Below are positions 41,543 through 50,522 of a DNA stretch of 64,000 bases, piece after piece. The notes beneath the pieces were generated by a model. The model had not been told where the DNA came from, made no database searches, and worked only from the letters and a program-made list of their open reading frames with translations. Location of the stretch: NCBI GenBank assembly GCA_964251675.1, contig CAXUKS010000012.1, forward strand, positions 46,853 to 110,852. The letters are read 5' to 3'. Source of the DNA: JANXMY01 sp964251675. GTDB taxonomy: Bacteria; Armatimonadota; Armatimonadia; Armatimonadales; Capsulimonadaceae. Made by a program: the position numbers and the translations under genes. How positions within the stretch are numbered: position 1 is the first letter of the stretch; every line of letters starts with the position of its first letter.

Positions 41543-42640
41543 TTAGGCCCGGATGTCGACCGGCCCCATCCGGCGCAACTTCTTGAGGGCGCGAAGCTCG
41601 ATCTGGCGCACCCGCTCGCGGGTCACGGCGAACCGCTGGCCGACTTCTTCCAGCGTGTGCGCGTAGCCGTCGTCGAGGCCAAAGCGCATTCGCACGACGT
41701 CCCGCTCACGCGGGGTCAGCTTGTCCAGAACGGCGTCGAGCTGCTCCCGGCGGATCAGGTTCACCGCCGCGTCGGACGGCGACTGGTTGGCATTGCTCTG
41801 GATGAAGTCCGCAAGCTGCGCGGAGTCTTTCTCGCCGACCGGCGTTTCCAGAGACAGCGGCTCGGAGGCGATCCGCTTGATCTCGTTGACCCGCTCTACG
41901 GGAACGTCCATCTCGGCGGCCAGCTCGTCCTGGGTCGGCTCCCGCGAGAGCTGCTGGCGCAGCAGGCCCTCGGTGCGAACCAGCTTGTGGATCGTCTCGG
42001 CCACGTAGACCGGGATACGGATGGTCCGGCCCTGATTGATGACCGCCCGCGCAATGGCCCGGCGAATCCACCACGTCGCATACGTGCTGAAGCGGTAGCC
42101 CTTTGTGTAGTCGAACTTCTCGACGGCACGGATCAAGCCGATGTTGCCCTCTTGAATAAGGTCCGCCAGGCTGATGCCAGGCACGGAGTAGCGCCGGGCT
42201 ATGGACACAACCAGACGTAGATTGGCCTCGGTCAGAATATCTTTGGCCCGCTGATCGCCGTCGGCGACCCGCCGTGCCAGGTCAATCTCTTCCTCGGCGT
42301 TCAACAGCTTGGTGCTTTTGGTCTTCCGCATCCACATCTGAAGCGACTCGTCACGCGGGTTTTCTTCCACCGGCGCATAGACCGTTGGCTGCTCCGGCTC
42401 GTCGTCCGCTGCCTCTTCTGCATCGTCATCACCCGCCGAGCCGTCCAGCAGCGGCAGGGACGTGTCATCGTCCGCCCCGCCTGCCAGCGCCAGAAAACGC
42501 ACTGCATCCGGGTCGTCGAGCGCCCCCGCGCCTGCGAGCGCGTTGTCGTCGCCGCCAAACTCCCGCCGCTCCTGTCCCACCGCGCCACGCGGCCGCGCTG
42601 CCGCTTCTGGTTCCATCAGTGCTATGTTGTTGCTCCCCAT
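41543..42640 (-). CDS. rpoD: Sigma-70 family RNA polymerase sigma factor (RpoD/SigA type)
   Basis: 365 residues from the ATG at 42640, chosen for the AAAGGGG 6 nt upstream. An acidic, low-complexity N-terminus (about 1-95) replaces a canonical region 1.1. Region 1.2-2 runs from about 105 (NLRLVVSIARRY, GNIGLIRAVEKFD, FSTYATWWIRRAI), region 3 near 220-290, and region 4 ends with TLEEVGQRFAVTRERVRQIE and the typical ALKKLRR. It is probably the primary or a closely related group-2 sigma, matching the many TTGACA/TATAAT promoters seen. Which of these cannot be decided here. Confidence 0.9.
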   Translation of the reverse strand: MGSNNIALMEPEAAARPRGAVGQERREFGGDDNALAGAGALDDPDAVRFLALAGGADDDTSLPLLDGSAGDDDAEEAADDEPEQPTVYAPVEENPRDESLQMWMRKTKSTKLLNAEEEIDLARRVADGDQRAKDILTEANLRLVVSIARRYSVPGISLADLIQEGNIGLIRAVEKFDYTKGYRFSTYATWWIRRAIARAVINQGRTIRIPVYVAETIHKLVRTEGLLRQQLSREPTQDELAAEMDVPVERVNEIKRIASEPLSLETPVGEKDSAQLADFIQSNANQSPSDAAVNLIRREQLDAVLDKLTPRERDVVRMRFGLDDGYAHTLEEVGQRFAVTRERVRQIELRALKKLRRMGPVDIRA

Positions 42641-42951
42641 TGGTTTCCCCTTTGTCACCAAACCATCTGCCACTTTACTGCAATAATCAAGCTGTCAAAT
42701 ATAAATACTGCCCGATAAATAAACACCTGTCCTGCATTTGCGGTTCCGCCTGCATTTGCCGCCCGCAAACCCGCTCCACTTTTATTACGCAGTCAAGCCC
42801 TTTATTGTCTCAAAAAAACTTTCTTTTTTCAGTGATTTGGATTACGTTTATATAAAATTATTTTACATCGTGCCCATGTCCGCGTAGGACTTTACCCAAA
42901 CGGCGCATTTTCTAACCGCACCGGCACACGATCTAGCACAAACTCAGGCAC
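42641..42951. other. AT-rich upstream region of the sigma gene
   Basis: About 310 bp without a gene. It is much richer in A+T than its surroundings (42660-42870). A minus-strand TTGACA lies near 42690, but no -10 is at the usual distance. Probably the regulatory region of the sigma gene; nothing else recognised. Confidence 0.4.
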
Positions 42952-42982
42952 AAAAAAGCCCCGGCGGCACAGGCCGCCGGGG
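42952..42982 (-). terminator. Terminator of the receiver/HD-GYP gene
   Basis: On the minus strand CCCCGGCGGC and GCCGCCGGGG form a perfect 10-bp stem with a 4-nt loop followed by CTTTTTTG, 18 bp beyond the stop. Confidence 0.9.
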
Positions 42983-42999
42983 TCTCGTTGACAGCAGGG

Positions 43000-44025
43000 T
43001 TAGGCCGCCATGCGGCAGACCGCAGACGACACCGGGCTTTGACGGCCCGCCCAGCTCACGAACACATCGACCAGCGCCCTATCCCACTGCCGCCCCGCCC
43101 CCGCCTGCAGGGCTTGCAGCGCCCGCTCCGGCGACATCGCGGGCCGGTAAGGCCGGTGTGACAGCATGGCGTTGTAGGCATCCGCAATCGCCACGATCCG
43201 TGCCCCCAGCGGAATCTGGTCCCCCCGCAGCCCGTCCGGGTAGCCTTTGCCGTCTACCCGCTCGTGGTGATGCCGAATAATCGGCAGCAGCGCCGCCGTG
43301 GACCGCAGCGGGGCCACAATCTGCTCGCCCAGCACAGTATGCCGCTGCATCCGCGCCCGCTCCTGCTCGCTCCAGTTGCCCGGCTTCTTCAGAAGCTCAT
43401 CCGGCAGGCCGATTTTGCCGACATCCCGCAGCACCGCCGCCTGCCCCAGCAACCGCAGGGCCTCGTCTTCCAGCCCCAGCGCCGCTCCCAGCGCCTGCGC
43501 GTAAGCCGTCACCCGCGCCGTGCTGCCGTCCGGCTCGGCGTCTCCGGCACGCGCTTCCACCGCCCGGCTCAGGGAATAAATCACGTCTTCCACTTCGTCA
43601 AGCTGATCGTTCAAAGATTTGATTCGCAGCAGCGACCGCACCCGCGCCAGCAGCTCCACGCGGTTGAAGGGTTTGGACACAAAATCGTCCGCCCCGGCTT
43701 CGTACCCCTGCACCCGCTGCGCGGTGGTCGTCTGCGCCGTCACCAGCAGCACCGGCACGCGCCGCGTCTGGGCGTCTGCTTTCAGGGTCCGGCAGACCGC
43801 GAAGCCGTCATCGCCGCGCTTCACGCCTTCGCCGGGCATGATCGCCGACAGCAGCACCAGGTCAGGCCGCGCCAGCCGGGCTGCGTCCAGCCCCTCCCCG
43901 CCGTCGCCGACGCACACCACTTCGTACCGGTTATCCGTCCGCAGCACGGCGTCCACCAGCGTCCGGCTCATCGGCTCCGGGTCAATCACCAGCACGCGGG
44001 GTTTGTTGGAAAGCAGTTGGTTCAC
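43000..44025 (-). CDS. Receiver/HD-GYP protein with degenerate active residues
   Basis: 341 residues. A CheY-like receiver (about 8-130) is followed by an HD-GYP domain (about 150-330). In the receiver the phospho-acceptor Asp appears replaced: the strand reads LVLLSAIMPG where LxLLDxxMPG is normal, while the late Lys (VSKPFN) remains. In the HD-GYP part the first metal motif reads LRDVGKIGLPDELL instead of LHDxGK, so the His is Arg. HHERVDGKGYPDG is intact. It may be a phosphorylation-independent c-di-GMP binding protein rather than a phosphodiesterase. Confidence 0.88.
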   Translation of the reverse strand: MNQLLSNKPRVLVIDPEPMSRTLVDAVLRTDNRYEVVCVGDGGEGLDAARLARPDLVLLSAIMPGEGVKRGDDGFAVCRTLKADAQTRRVPVLLVTAQTTTAQRVQGYEAGADDFVSKPFNRVELLARVRSLLRIKSLNDQLDEVEDVIYSLSRAVEARAGDAEPDGSTARVTAYAQALGAALGLEDEALRLLGQAAVLRDVGKIGLPDELLKKPGNWSEQERARMQRHTVLGEQIVAPLRSTAALLPIIRHHHERVDGKGYPDGLRGDQIPLGARIVAIADAYNAMLSHRPYRPAMSPERALQALQAGAGRQWDRALVDVFVSWAGRQSPVSSAVCRMAA

Positions 44026-44160
44026 ACTGGGATTATTGGAGGCTGCCGCCGCCGCCGTTACCTGGTAAAAGCGCCAGGTACGCGAAGGGCGGAAACTGGA
44101 GAGGTTTTCAAGAGCTGGAATAGGTATAATCGCGTTGGATGACGCAAAGGAGGTGCTGTT

Positions 44161-44805
44161 GTGTCAATGCTGCTCACATCTAGCGGACTTCGGACCGCTG
44201 CTGTTCAAAATGCCTTCGTTCATACACTGCCACGGCAGCCCTCGGCGCTGCGGGCTGTGATTGTGACAACAGCCTCCGTGCCGTGGAAAGAACGCAATCG
44301 GCACGCTGTCTGCACCCAGGATTGTCTGAACGCACTGGGCTTCATCTGCTGCGACTTCCTAGATGTGGAAACCGAGCCAGCGGAGAACCTGCGCGGCTAT
44401 GACGTAATTTATCTAAACGGCGGCAATTCCTTCTACCTGCTGCATCATCTGCGCCGCAGCCGAGCAGACAGCATTTTGAAGGAAACATTGGGCGGTCAAA
44501 CGCTTCTGGTCGGCGCCAGCGCGGGTGCGGTCGTACTCGGCCCCAGTTTGGCTGTTGTCAAGCAGTTCGACAGCAACCTTGACACTTATGGCATCACAGA
44601 TAATCGGGGTCTGGAACTAGTTGACTTTGTCGTGATGCCTCATTGGAACCGATGGAATGAAGTGCCAACCTTTGCGGCGCAGTTCCGCCGCTTTCAGGAA
44701 TTGACTCCATTTCCGGTGGTAGAGATTGCTGACGGTGAAGCTTTGCTTGTGAGTGAAAACAGCGTAACACGGATAACAGAGCCATCGGCAGGTCCGGCCC
44801 TGTAA
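44161..44805 (+). CDS. Peptidase E-like (S51) dipeptidase
   Basis: 214 residues with a GTG start after AAAGGAGGTG, preceded by a TATAAT at 44125-44130. Class I glutaminase-like fold of the S51 family: YLNGGNSFYLLHHL (about residues 80-93) and the nucleophile elbow VGASAGAVVLG with catalytic Ser (about 118-128), and PHW near 160. S51 enzymes cleave N-terminal Asp-X dipeptides or cyanophycin-like products. No cyanophycin genes are near, so a dipeptidase role is most likely. Confidence 0.88.
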   Translation: MSMLLTSSGLRTAAVQNAFVHTLPRQPSALRAVIVTTASVPWKERNRHAVCTQDCLNALGFICCDFLDVETEPAENLRGYDVIYLNGGNSFYLLHHLRRSRADSILKETLGGQTLLVGASAGAVVLGPSLAVVKQFDSNLDTYGITDNRGLELVDFVVMPHWNRWNEVPTFAAQFRRFQELTPFPVVEIADGEALLVSENSVTRITEPSAGPAL

Positions 44806-44819
44806 ACGCTTTCTGCTCT

Positions 44820-44885
44820 TTGTCCACGTCGGTGGACACTCGGCGTCTGCGCCTCATAGCCGAGGATTTCAATCCCACGGCTCCT
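44820..44885. repeat. Fragment of the GGCGTCTGCGCC / TTTCAA hairpin family
   Basis: TTGTCCACGTCGGTGGACA (a short copy of the long arm in the 25.0-kb element) is followed by CGGCGTCTGCGCCTCATAGC and GAGGATTTCAATCC. It combines modules that occur separately in other copies. Confidence 0.7.
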
Positions 44886-44930
44886 TTGGCCGGTAGCGAT
44901 AAAGAAAAGAGGACGCAACAAGCAGCGCCC

Positions 44931-45959
44931 CTACTCGTTGAGCCGTACTGCTGCCGATTCGCCTAGGGCCGTGGCCGCCTCAAACAGCGGACGGGCAGGG
45001 ACATCAGGGGCGGCTTCTGTGCCTTCCATCGTGGGCACGGACACTGGCGCGTCGGACGGCGGCGGCAGGGCGGCGTTGTTGATGAGCGTCAGCAGGCCCG
45101 CCGCTGTATTGGGAGCCGCGCCCTGCAAACGGGCTAGGAGCGTCGCGGGCAGGGATAGAATGCGCTCGGCGTCGCCGCGCCGGGTCGCCTGCACGATTTG
45201 CCGCGCCGCCCGCTCGGCGCTTAGGGAGCCGCCGGGCAGGCTGTCCCCTAGCCCGAACCACGCAAGCTCTTCGGGCTGATGGCCCTTGAAGAGCGCGTGA
45301 AAGTACGAGCCGGTGCGAAGCAGCCCTGGCACGATGGTCGTCACCACAATGCCATCCCGCCGAAGCTCGGGGCGCAGACCCTCGGACAGCCCGGTGGCGG
45401 CGAACTTGGCGACGGCATAGGGCAGCAGGTGCGGGAAGGCCACTTTGCCACCGATACTGGTGATGTTGACAATCCGCCCCGCGCCCCGTTCTTTCATACC
45501 GGGCAGCACGGCCAGCGTCATGTCCAGCACGCCCCAGAAGTCCACAGCCAGCGCGTCCTCAAAGTCTGCCCGCGCCATGTTCTGCACCGGGCCGACTTCG
45601 ATAATGCCCGCATTGTTGACCAGAATGTCTATCTGCCCAAAGTAGTCCGTGACGGTGTGGACTAATTCAGCAATCTGCGTTTGATCGGTGACATCGCATA
45701 CAAACGTCACCGCCTCGATCCCGTCGCGGGCCAGAATGTCCCGCGCCCGCGCCAGCTCTGCGCCGTCGCGGGCGCACAGCGCCAGCTTGCAGCCCTGCCC
45801 CGCAAACTCCCGCGCTAAGGCCAGCCCCAGGCCGCGTGAGCCGCCGGTGATGAGCACGACCTGTCCGTTCAGGTCCACCTCGCGGCTCTTTTGACCGGCG
45901 GCGCGGACGGCAAGGTACAGCCCCGCTCCCAGCAGCAGATTTCGTGTGGTTTTGTTCAT
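44931..45959 (-). CDS. SDR-family oxidoreductase with N-terminal hydrophobic segment
   Basis: 342 residues from the ATG at 45959; no clear Shine-Dalgarno is present. A short hydrophobic N-terminus (NLLLGAGLYLAVRAA) precedes a classical SDR fold: TGGSRGLG (about residues 38-45), NNAG near 115, Ser in NITSIGG and YAVAK near 180. A C-terminal extension of about 70 residues follows the fold. It lies at the end of the 53.3-44.9 kb minus-strand run of stress-type genes, where such membrane-anchored SDRs are common. Substrate unknown. Confidence 0.9.
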   Translation of the reverse strand: MNKTTRNLLLGAGLYLAVRAAGQKSREVDLNGQVVLITGGSRGLGLALAREFAGQGCKLALCARDGAELARARDILARDGIEAVTFVCDVTDQTQIAELVHTVTDYFGQIDILVNNAGIIEVGPVQNMARADFEDALAVDFWGVLDMTLAVLPGMKERGAGRIVNITSIGGKVAFPHLLPYAVAKFAATGLSEGLRPELRRDGIVVTTIVPGLLRTGSYFHALFKGHQPEELAWFGLGDSLPGGSLSAERAARQIVQATRRGDAERILSLPATLLARLQGAAPNTAAGLLTLINNAALPPPSDAPVSVPTMEGTEAAPDVPARPLFEAATALGESAAVRLNE

Positions 45960-45977
45960 GGTATCAGATGGCAAGCC

Positions 45978-46207
45978 CCGAGACCTACCTTCTTTGCTTC
46001 GCTCATTCTTCGCTTCGCAGGTTCCTCCCTAAAGGGAGGACCCGGAGAGGAGGCCCCCCCGCCCCAATAATGGGGAGCCGGACATTAGGAGATGGCTTGC
46101 CCTGTCTTCTCCGATTCCCCCATTATTGGGGGCTAGGGGGTCTTCTCGGTATCCTCCCTTTAGGGAGGACCCTGCGAAGCGAAGAATGAGCGAAGCAAGG
46201 AAGGTAG
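45978..46207. repeat. Triple-nested inverted repeat
   Basis: The outer layer is GAGACCTACCTTCTTTGCTT with an approximate complement ending GGTAGG at 46207; the middle layer is CCTCCCTAAAGGGAGG with its partner; the inner layer is GCCCCAATAATGGGGAGCCGG with TTCCCCCATTATTGGGGGC. Each layer also occurs alone elsewhere in the window. It separates the SDR gene from the zinc dehydrogenase gene. Confidence 0.9.
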
Positions 46208-46208
46208 G

Positions 46209-47381
46209 TTACGGCGTCAGCACGACTTTGGTGCAGCCTTCGGTCTTCTCTTTGAAGATTTTGTACCCTTCCGGCGCTTCGTCCAGCGTCATCCGGTGCG
46301 AGATAATAAACGTTGGGTCGATCTCGCCCTTGACGATATGCTCCATCAGGGGTCTCAGCAGGCGCTGCACATGAGTCTGGCCCATCTTCAAAGTCAGCTC
46401 TTTGGCGAAGGCCGCGCCCATCGGGAACTTGTCCAAAAAGCCGCCGTAGACGCCGGGGATAGACACCGTGCCGCCCTTGCCGCAGCACTGGATCGCCTGC
46501 CGCAGCACGTTGGAGCGGTCCGACGTCAGCCGGGCGAGCTGCTTGGTTTTGTCGTAAATGTTGCCCAGGCCGTGTCCGTGGGCTTCCAGACCGACCGCAT
46601 CAATACAGTGGTCGGGGCCGCGCCCGCCGGTCATCTCTTTGAGGGTCTCAAACAGGTTGTCCTGGTCTTCGTAGTTGACGGGGTCCGCGTGGCTCTTGTC
46701 GCGGGCCATTGCCAGCCGCTCCGGCAGATGGTCCATTGCAATCACCCGCTCTGCACCTAGCAAATAGGCGCTCTGAATAGCGAACTGGCCGACCGGACCG
46801 CAGCCCCACACGGCCACCGTGTCGCCTGGCTTGATGCCGCAGTACTGGGCGGCCTGGTAGCCGGTCGGGAAGATGTCGGAGAGAAAGAGCACCTGCTCAT
46901 CGGTTAGCCCCTCGGGAACCTTGATGGGACCAATGTCCGCGAAGGGGACACGGGCGTATTCCGCCTGCCCGCCCGCATAGCCGCCATACAGGTGCGAGTA
47001 GCCATAGATGGCGGCGGGCGAGTACCCGTATGCTTCGTCCGGCATCAGCGCGTTCGGGTTGGAATTGTCGCACAGGGCGTACTGATCGTTCTGGCAGAAG
47101 TAACAGTTGCCGCAGGCGATGGTGAACGGGACCACCACCCGGTCGCCGATTTTGAGGTTTTTGACCGCCGACCCCAGCTCAACAACTTCGCCCATGAATT
47201 CATGGCCCAGGATGTCGCCCTTTTCCATCGACGGGATGAAGCCGTTATACAGGTGCAAATCCGAGCCGCAAATGGCGGTGGACGTAATTTTAATGATGGC
47301 ATCGCGGGGGTTCAGAATCTTCGGGTCCGGGACCTGCGTAACCTGAACATCGTTCTTGCCGTACCAGCACAGTGCTTTCAT
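46209..47381 (-). CDS. Zinc-dependent alcohol dehydrogenase (first copy)
   Basis: 390-residue medium-chain dehydrogenase of the glutathione-independent formaldehyde dehydrogenase-like group. Catalytic zinc ligands: ICGSDLH (about residues 36-42), GHEFMGE (about 58-64). Structural zinc: CGNCYFCQNDQYALC (about 90-104). Cofactor motif WGCGPVGQFAIQSAYLLGA (about 186-204). Paralogous to 51915-53141 and both share the FLSDIFPTGYQAA type stretch. Part of a long co-oriented cluster with SRPBCC and SDR genes, a setting common for aldehyde or stress detoxification. Confidence 0.93.
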   Translation of the reverse strand: MKALCWYGKNDVQVTQVPDPKILNPRDAIIKITSTAICGSDLHLYNGFIPSMEKGDILGHEFMGEVVELGSAVKNLKIGDRVVVPFTIACGNCYFCQNDQYALCDNSNPNALMPDEAYGYSPAAIYGYSHLYGGYAGGQAEYARVPFADIGPIKVPEGLTDEQVLFLSDIFPTGYQAAQYCGIKPGDTVAVWGCGPVGQFAIQSAYLLGAERVIAMDHLPERLAMARDKSHADPVNYEDQDNLFETLKEMTGGRGPDHCIDAVGLEAHGHGLGNIYDKTKQLARLTSDRSNVLRQAIQCCGKGGTVSIPGVYGGFLDKFPMGAAFAKELTLKMGQTHVQRLLRPLMEHIVKGEIDPTFIISHRMTLDEAPEGYKIFKEKTEGCTKVVLTP

Positions 47382-47462
47382 AATTTGTTCCTTGCGTGTT
47401 TGTTGTTGCCGAATCGGGGAACGAGGGGTTGAAAACCCCTCGTCCTCCTGCCCTGTGTTGTC

Positions 47463-48215
47463 CTACTTGACGTTGTCTGTGTCCGGTCCACGCCCCGATG
47501 GCTGCCCTTCGGTGGTGGCCCGCTCCCCGGTTTCCATGATCTGCTTGAAATGCCGGAGGTCGTCGTCAAGCTGACGGCGCGGCTCTTCGCCCAGCAGCCG
47601 GGCCACAAGCGCCCCCGCTTTTCCTGCCGGCGGGGCATAGGAAATCTCCACCCGCACCTCGGTTCCACGTCCCACTGGACCGGGTTTGAACGTCACCGCC
47701 CCGGCATTCTCCACATCCGCACCGGGCAACGACTGCCACGCGATCACTTCGCCGGGCACCTCGTTGATAATCTCGGCGTCCCACGCCACAGTGCTTCCCA
47801 GCGGCGCTTTGGCGACCCAGTGCGACTTTTTCCCGTCCTGCACCGTCACCGACTCCAGATGATCCATGATCTTAGGCAGGTTCGTGAAGTCACGCCAGTA
47901 CGCATACAGCTCTTCCACGGGCTTCATAACCGTGACCGCATGGTTCACTTTGATGCCCGCATCCCCCAGCTTCTCGCGCACTTCCTCTTTTGTCTGCGGC
48001 GTCGTCCCATTCACTCCCAGCGTACTGTAGGCCAGGCAGTGCCCTTTCGCGCCCCGGTACACCAGGCCCGCGCCCAGTGCGGCCAGCGCATACGACGCCG
48101 GAGAGCGGCGGATTACGCCGTAGGTCGCCAGCGCCCCGCCTAAAATCGCTGTCGCCCAGCGTTCCGTGCTGGCGATATTGGTTGGTTTATCCTGCGTCAG
48201 TGTCTCTTCTGCCAT
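47463..48215 (-). CDS. SRPBCC (cyclase/dehydrase) protein with DUF2892-type membrane part
   Basis: 250 residues. Residues about 15-65 form two short hydrophobic segments of the DUF2892 type (TERWATAILGGALATYGVI...). Residues about 85-230 are a START/SRPBCC fold with VNHAVTVMKPVEELYAYWRD and FTNLPKIMDHLESVTV. These proteins are frequent near zinc alcohol dehydrogenases in soil bacteria, with no known ligand. The C-terminus is acidic and disordered. Confidence 0.88.
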   Translation of the reverse strand: MAEETLTQDKPTNIASTERWATAILGGALATYGVIRRSPASYALAALGAGLVYRGAKGHCLAYSTLGVNGTTPQTKEEVREKLGDAGIKVNHAVTVMKPVEELYAYWRDFTNLPKIMDHLESVTVQDGKKSHWVAKAPLGSTVAWDAEIINEVPGEVIAWQSLPGADVENAGAVTFKPGPVGRGTEVRVEISYAPPAGKAGALVARLLGEEPRRQLDDDLRHFKQIMETGERATTEGQPSGRGPDTDNVK

Positions 48216-48261
48216 TAATGTAGCCCTTTCATTGCAGCACTTGTCTTGTCAATCGCTCACA

Positions 48262-48290
48262 GGAAACCGGCACTTCCAGTGCCGGTTTCC
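48262..48290. terminator. Hairpin between the royal-jelly-type and SRPBCC genes
   Basis: GGAAACCGGCAC and its exact complement form a 12-bp stem with a TTCCA loop, 5 bp beyond the minus-strand stop at 48295. There is no U-run on that strand, so it may only partially terminate. Confidence 0.65.
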
Positions 48291-48294
48291 TTTC

Positions 48295-49428
48295 CTACTT
48301 CAGCGCCACCGGCTTGGCGTCTAGTTTTACCCGGTACAGCTTGTAGGGCTTCACCCGCAGGTCTTTCCCGTTGTGGTAAGACGGCTGCCGCTGGAGCTGG
48401 TTGCCCGTCGCGTACAGATAGCCGTCACGGCTGATCGAAAGCGTGTCCGGCCAGAACCGCGACGGCATCTGCAAAACCGTCGTGTACGGCCCGCCCGGAC
48501 GGCCCCGCTTGACAGAGGCACGCTCATAATCGGTGACATATACCCGCCCCTGTGCGTCTGTTTCCAGCCCGTCCGACGCGCCCTTGATGCCCAAATCCGT
48601 GACCGTCGCGGCCACTTCGGACTCGGAGCGTTTCGGGTCCGCCAGCGCGTCCACACTCACGCTGTACAGATGCCGCGAGGCCAGCGGGCAGTAATACAGC
48701 CGCTTGCCGTCCGCGCTGATCGCAATGCCGTCCGACTTCAGCTTCAAATGCTGCGGCGACAGCCCGTGCTTGCGCGTGAGGAGCGGCTGCCCTTCCACAA
48801 TCGGCGTGAAGTTCGGGACATACTGCGTGGAGGGGTCATTGCCGAGCCGCCGATAACTTTTGCCGGAGGCCAGATCAACCACAATGATGCCGCCCGGCGA
48901 CTTCGCCCCCGAGTCGGTGATAAACGCCATCCCTGCCCTGCCGCGCCGCAGGTCAAAGCGCACGTCGTTCAGGTACGTGTCCGGCGTCACCACCGAGCGC
49001 GGAAAGAAAATCTTGCGCGTGATCGTGTTGGTTTTGAGGTCTATACAAACCAGCTTCGGCCCATTCGGCACGTTCGGCCCCAGCTTGACACTGCCGGTGT
49101 CCACCGCCCACAGCCGGTCTTTGGGGTCTACGACGACGCTCTGCACCGAGTACAGGCACGCCGCCGGGTTCTTCTTGTTGATTCGGTTGACCGCCGCGTT
49201 TGGGTACGCCACCGCCTTGCCATTCTTGATCTCGGCCACGGTGAACGGCACTTGGTCCCCCCAGTGCGGGTAGTTGACAAACACCCGCCCCGTCTGCGAC
49301 ACCGTCACCCCCGTAGGCATCGCCCCGTAGAAGTCGGCGACCATCTCTGTCTTCTGGGCCGCCGCCGGGGGCATCACACCAGACAGGAAAGCAAAGGGGA
49401 TTGCAGAAAAGACAACAAATTTAAACAA
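48295..49428 (-). CDS. Major royal jelly/yellow-family protein, exported (second copy)
   Basis: 377 residues from a TTG at 49428, which has GGAG 8 nt upstream and opens a signal peptide (LFKFVVFSAIPFAFLSG... AAAQ). Propeller-type sequence similar to 8405-9583: TYLNDVRFDLRRGRAGMAFI, GGIIVVDLASGKSYRR, RVYVTDYERASVKRG. It appears to be a paralogue in a different context, here inside the alcohol-dehydrogenase cluster. Lactonase or ligand-binding function is possible but unproven. Confidence 0.85.
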   Translation of the reverse strand: MFKFVVFSAIPFAFLSGVMPPAAAQKTEMVADFYGAMPTGVTVSQTGRVFVNYPHWGDQVPFTVAEIKNGKAVAYPNAAVNRINKKNPAACLYSVQSVVVDPKDRLWAVDTGSVKLGPNVPNGPKLVCIDLKTNTITRKIFFPRSVVTPDTYLNDVRFDLRRGRAGMAFITDSGAKSPGGIIVVDLASGKSYRRLGNDPSTQYVPNFTPIVEGQPLLTRKHGLSPQHLKLKSDGIAISADGKRLYYCPLASRHLYSVSVDALADPKRSESEVAATVTDLGIKGASDGLETDAQGRVYVTDYERASVKRGRPGGPYTTVLQMPSRFWPDTLSISRDGYLYATGNQLQRQPSYHNGKDLRVKPYKLYRVKLDAKPVALK

Positions 49429-49602
49429 GGTTCTTTCTCCAAAAAAGCTGCCGGGGCACGGCTTGTCGCCGTCTTCCGTTTCGCCGGTCGCGGCGCGATG
49501 TTTGCGGGCAGTGTCCTTTGCCTCGCGGGTATTAATACTAACACGCCTGGGCTTTGCTGCCTGAAGGCTTCTTTCCCTCGGCACTCGGCACACCGGTCAA
49601 TG

Positions 49603-50499
49603 CTACTTCGGGCGGTAAGCGGCTCCGTTTTCCACCGTGGCCGGGTGCAGCACATACCGGCCGTGGTCCGGCACGGCGACGCGGTCAAAATCCTGGGCCA
49701 GGGCGTGCAGCGCGGCCCGCAATTGCGGCCCGCGCATTGCCCGTCCGTGGCCGGTCACGGCCAGTTCGGGTTCGAGGGCGGCCAGATGCTCCACAGAGGC
49801 TTTTGCGCTGGCCCAGTCCGGGGTGAAATACATCGGCGGGCCGTGCATCTCCGGGCGCTGGGTCGCAGCGGCATAAACCGACTCCTGCGCCGTGGTGACA
49901 AACGCATCTCCGGCAATCAGCGCCCGGTCTGCGTCTCGCCAGAGCGACACATGACCAGGGGCGTGTCCCGGCGTAGGCAGCCAGCGCCAGCCCGGCATAA
50001 ACGGCACTGTGCCGTCGGCAGGCAGTGTCTTCAGGCGCGGGCTGACATCCACCGGGCCGCGTGGGAACAGCGGCGACAGCAGCGACATCAGGCCGCCGCC
50101 CACCGAAGGGTCCGGCGGCGGATACGCCGCCGTGCCATCCAGGTACGGTCGTTCCAGAGAGTGCGCGTAAATCGGCGCATCCCACTGCTCGGACAGCTCT
50201 TTCAGCAGACCGACATGGTCAAAATGGCCGTGTGTCATGATAATCGCCGCCGGGCGCGACCCTTCCCCAAACCGCTCTCCGGCGGCCCGGCGAATCTGCC
50301 CGGCCATGCCGGGCAGACCGGTATCCACCAGCACCCACTGCCGGTCGCCCGCGCCCGGCAGGCCGTAAAACGCGACATTGACAATCGCCAGCCGCTGATA
50401 AGCCAGGTCCGGCGCGACTTCATGGGTGTTATTGTGCCGGGCGTCATCCTGCTGCGGGTCATCCGCACGAGCCGATGCGTCCAGAGAAACTTGTGTCAC
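49603..50499 (-). CDS. Metallo-beta-lactamase-fold hydrolase
   Basis: 298 residues. The MBL metal motif is MTHGHFDHVG (HxHxDH-type, about residues 88-97), with further His in PGHAPGHVSL (about 163-172) and a DAFV segment. No signal peptide. The family includes glyoxalase II, lactonases and sulfur dioxygenases; context with two dehydrogenases and an alpha/beta hydrolase suggests hydrolysis of a thioester or lactone in aldehyde detoxification, which is inference. Confidence 0.9.
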   Translation of the reverse strand: MTQVSLDASARADDPQQDDARHNNTHEVAPDLAYQRLAIVNVAFYGLPGAGDRQWVLVDTGLPGMAGQIRRAAGERFGEGSRPAAIIMTHGHFDHVGLLKELSEQWDAPIYAHSLERPYLDGTAAYPPPDPSVGGGLMSLLSPLFPRGPVDVSPRLKTLPADGTVPFMPGWRWLPTPGHAPGHVSLWRDADRALIAGDAFVTTAQESVYAAATQRPEMHGPPMYFTPDWASAKASVEHLAALEPELAVTGHGRAMRGPQLRAALHALAQDFDRVAVPDHGRYVLHPATVENGAAYRPK

Positions 50500-50522
50500 A
50501 AATCTTTCCTTCCGTCCACGGG

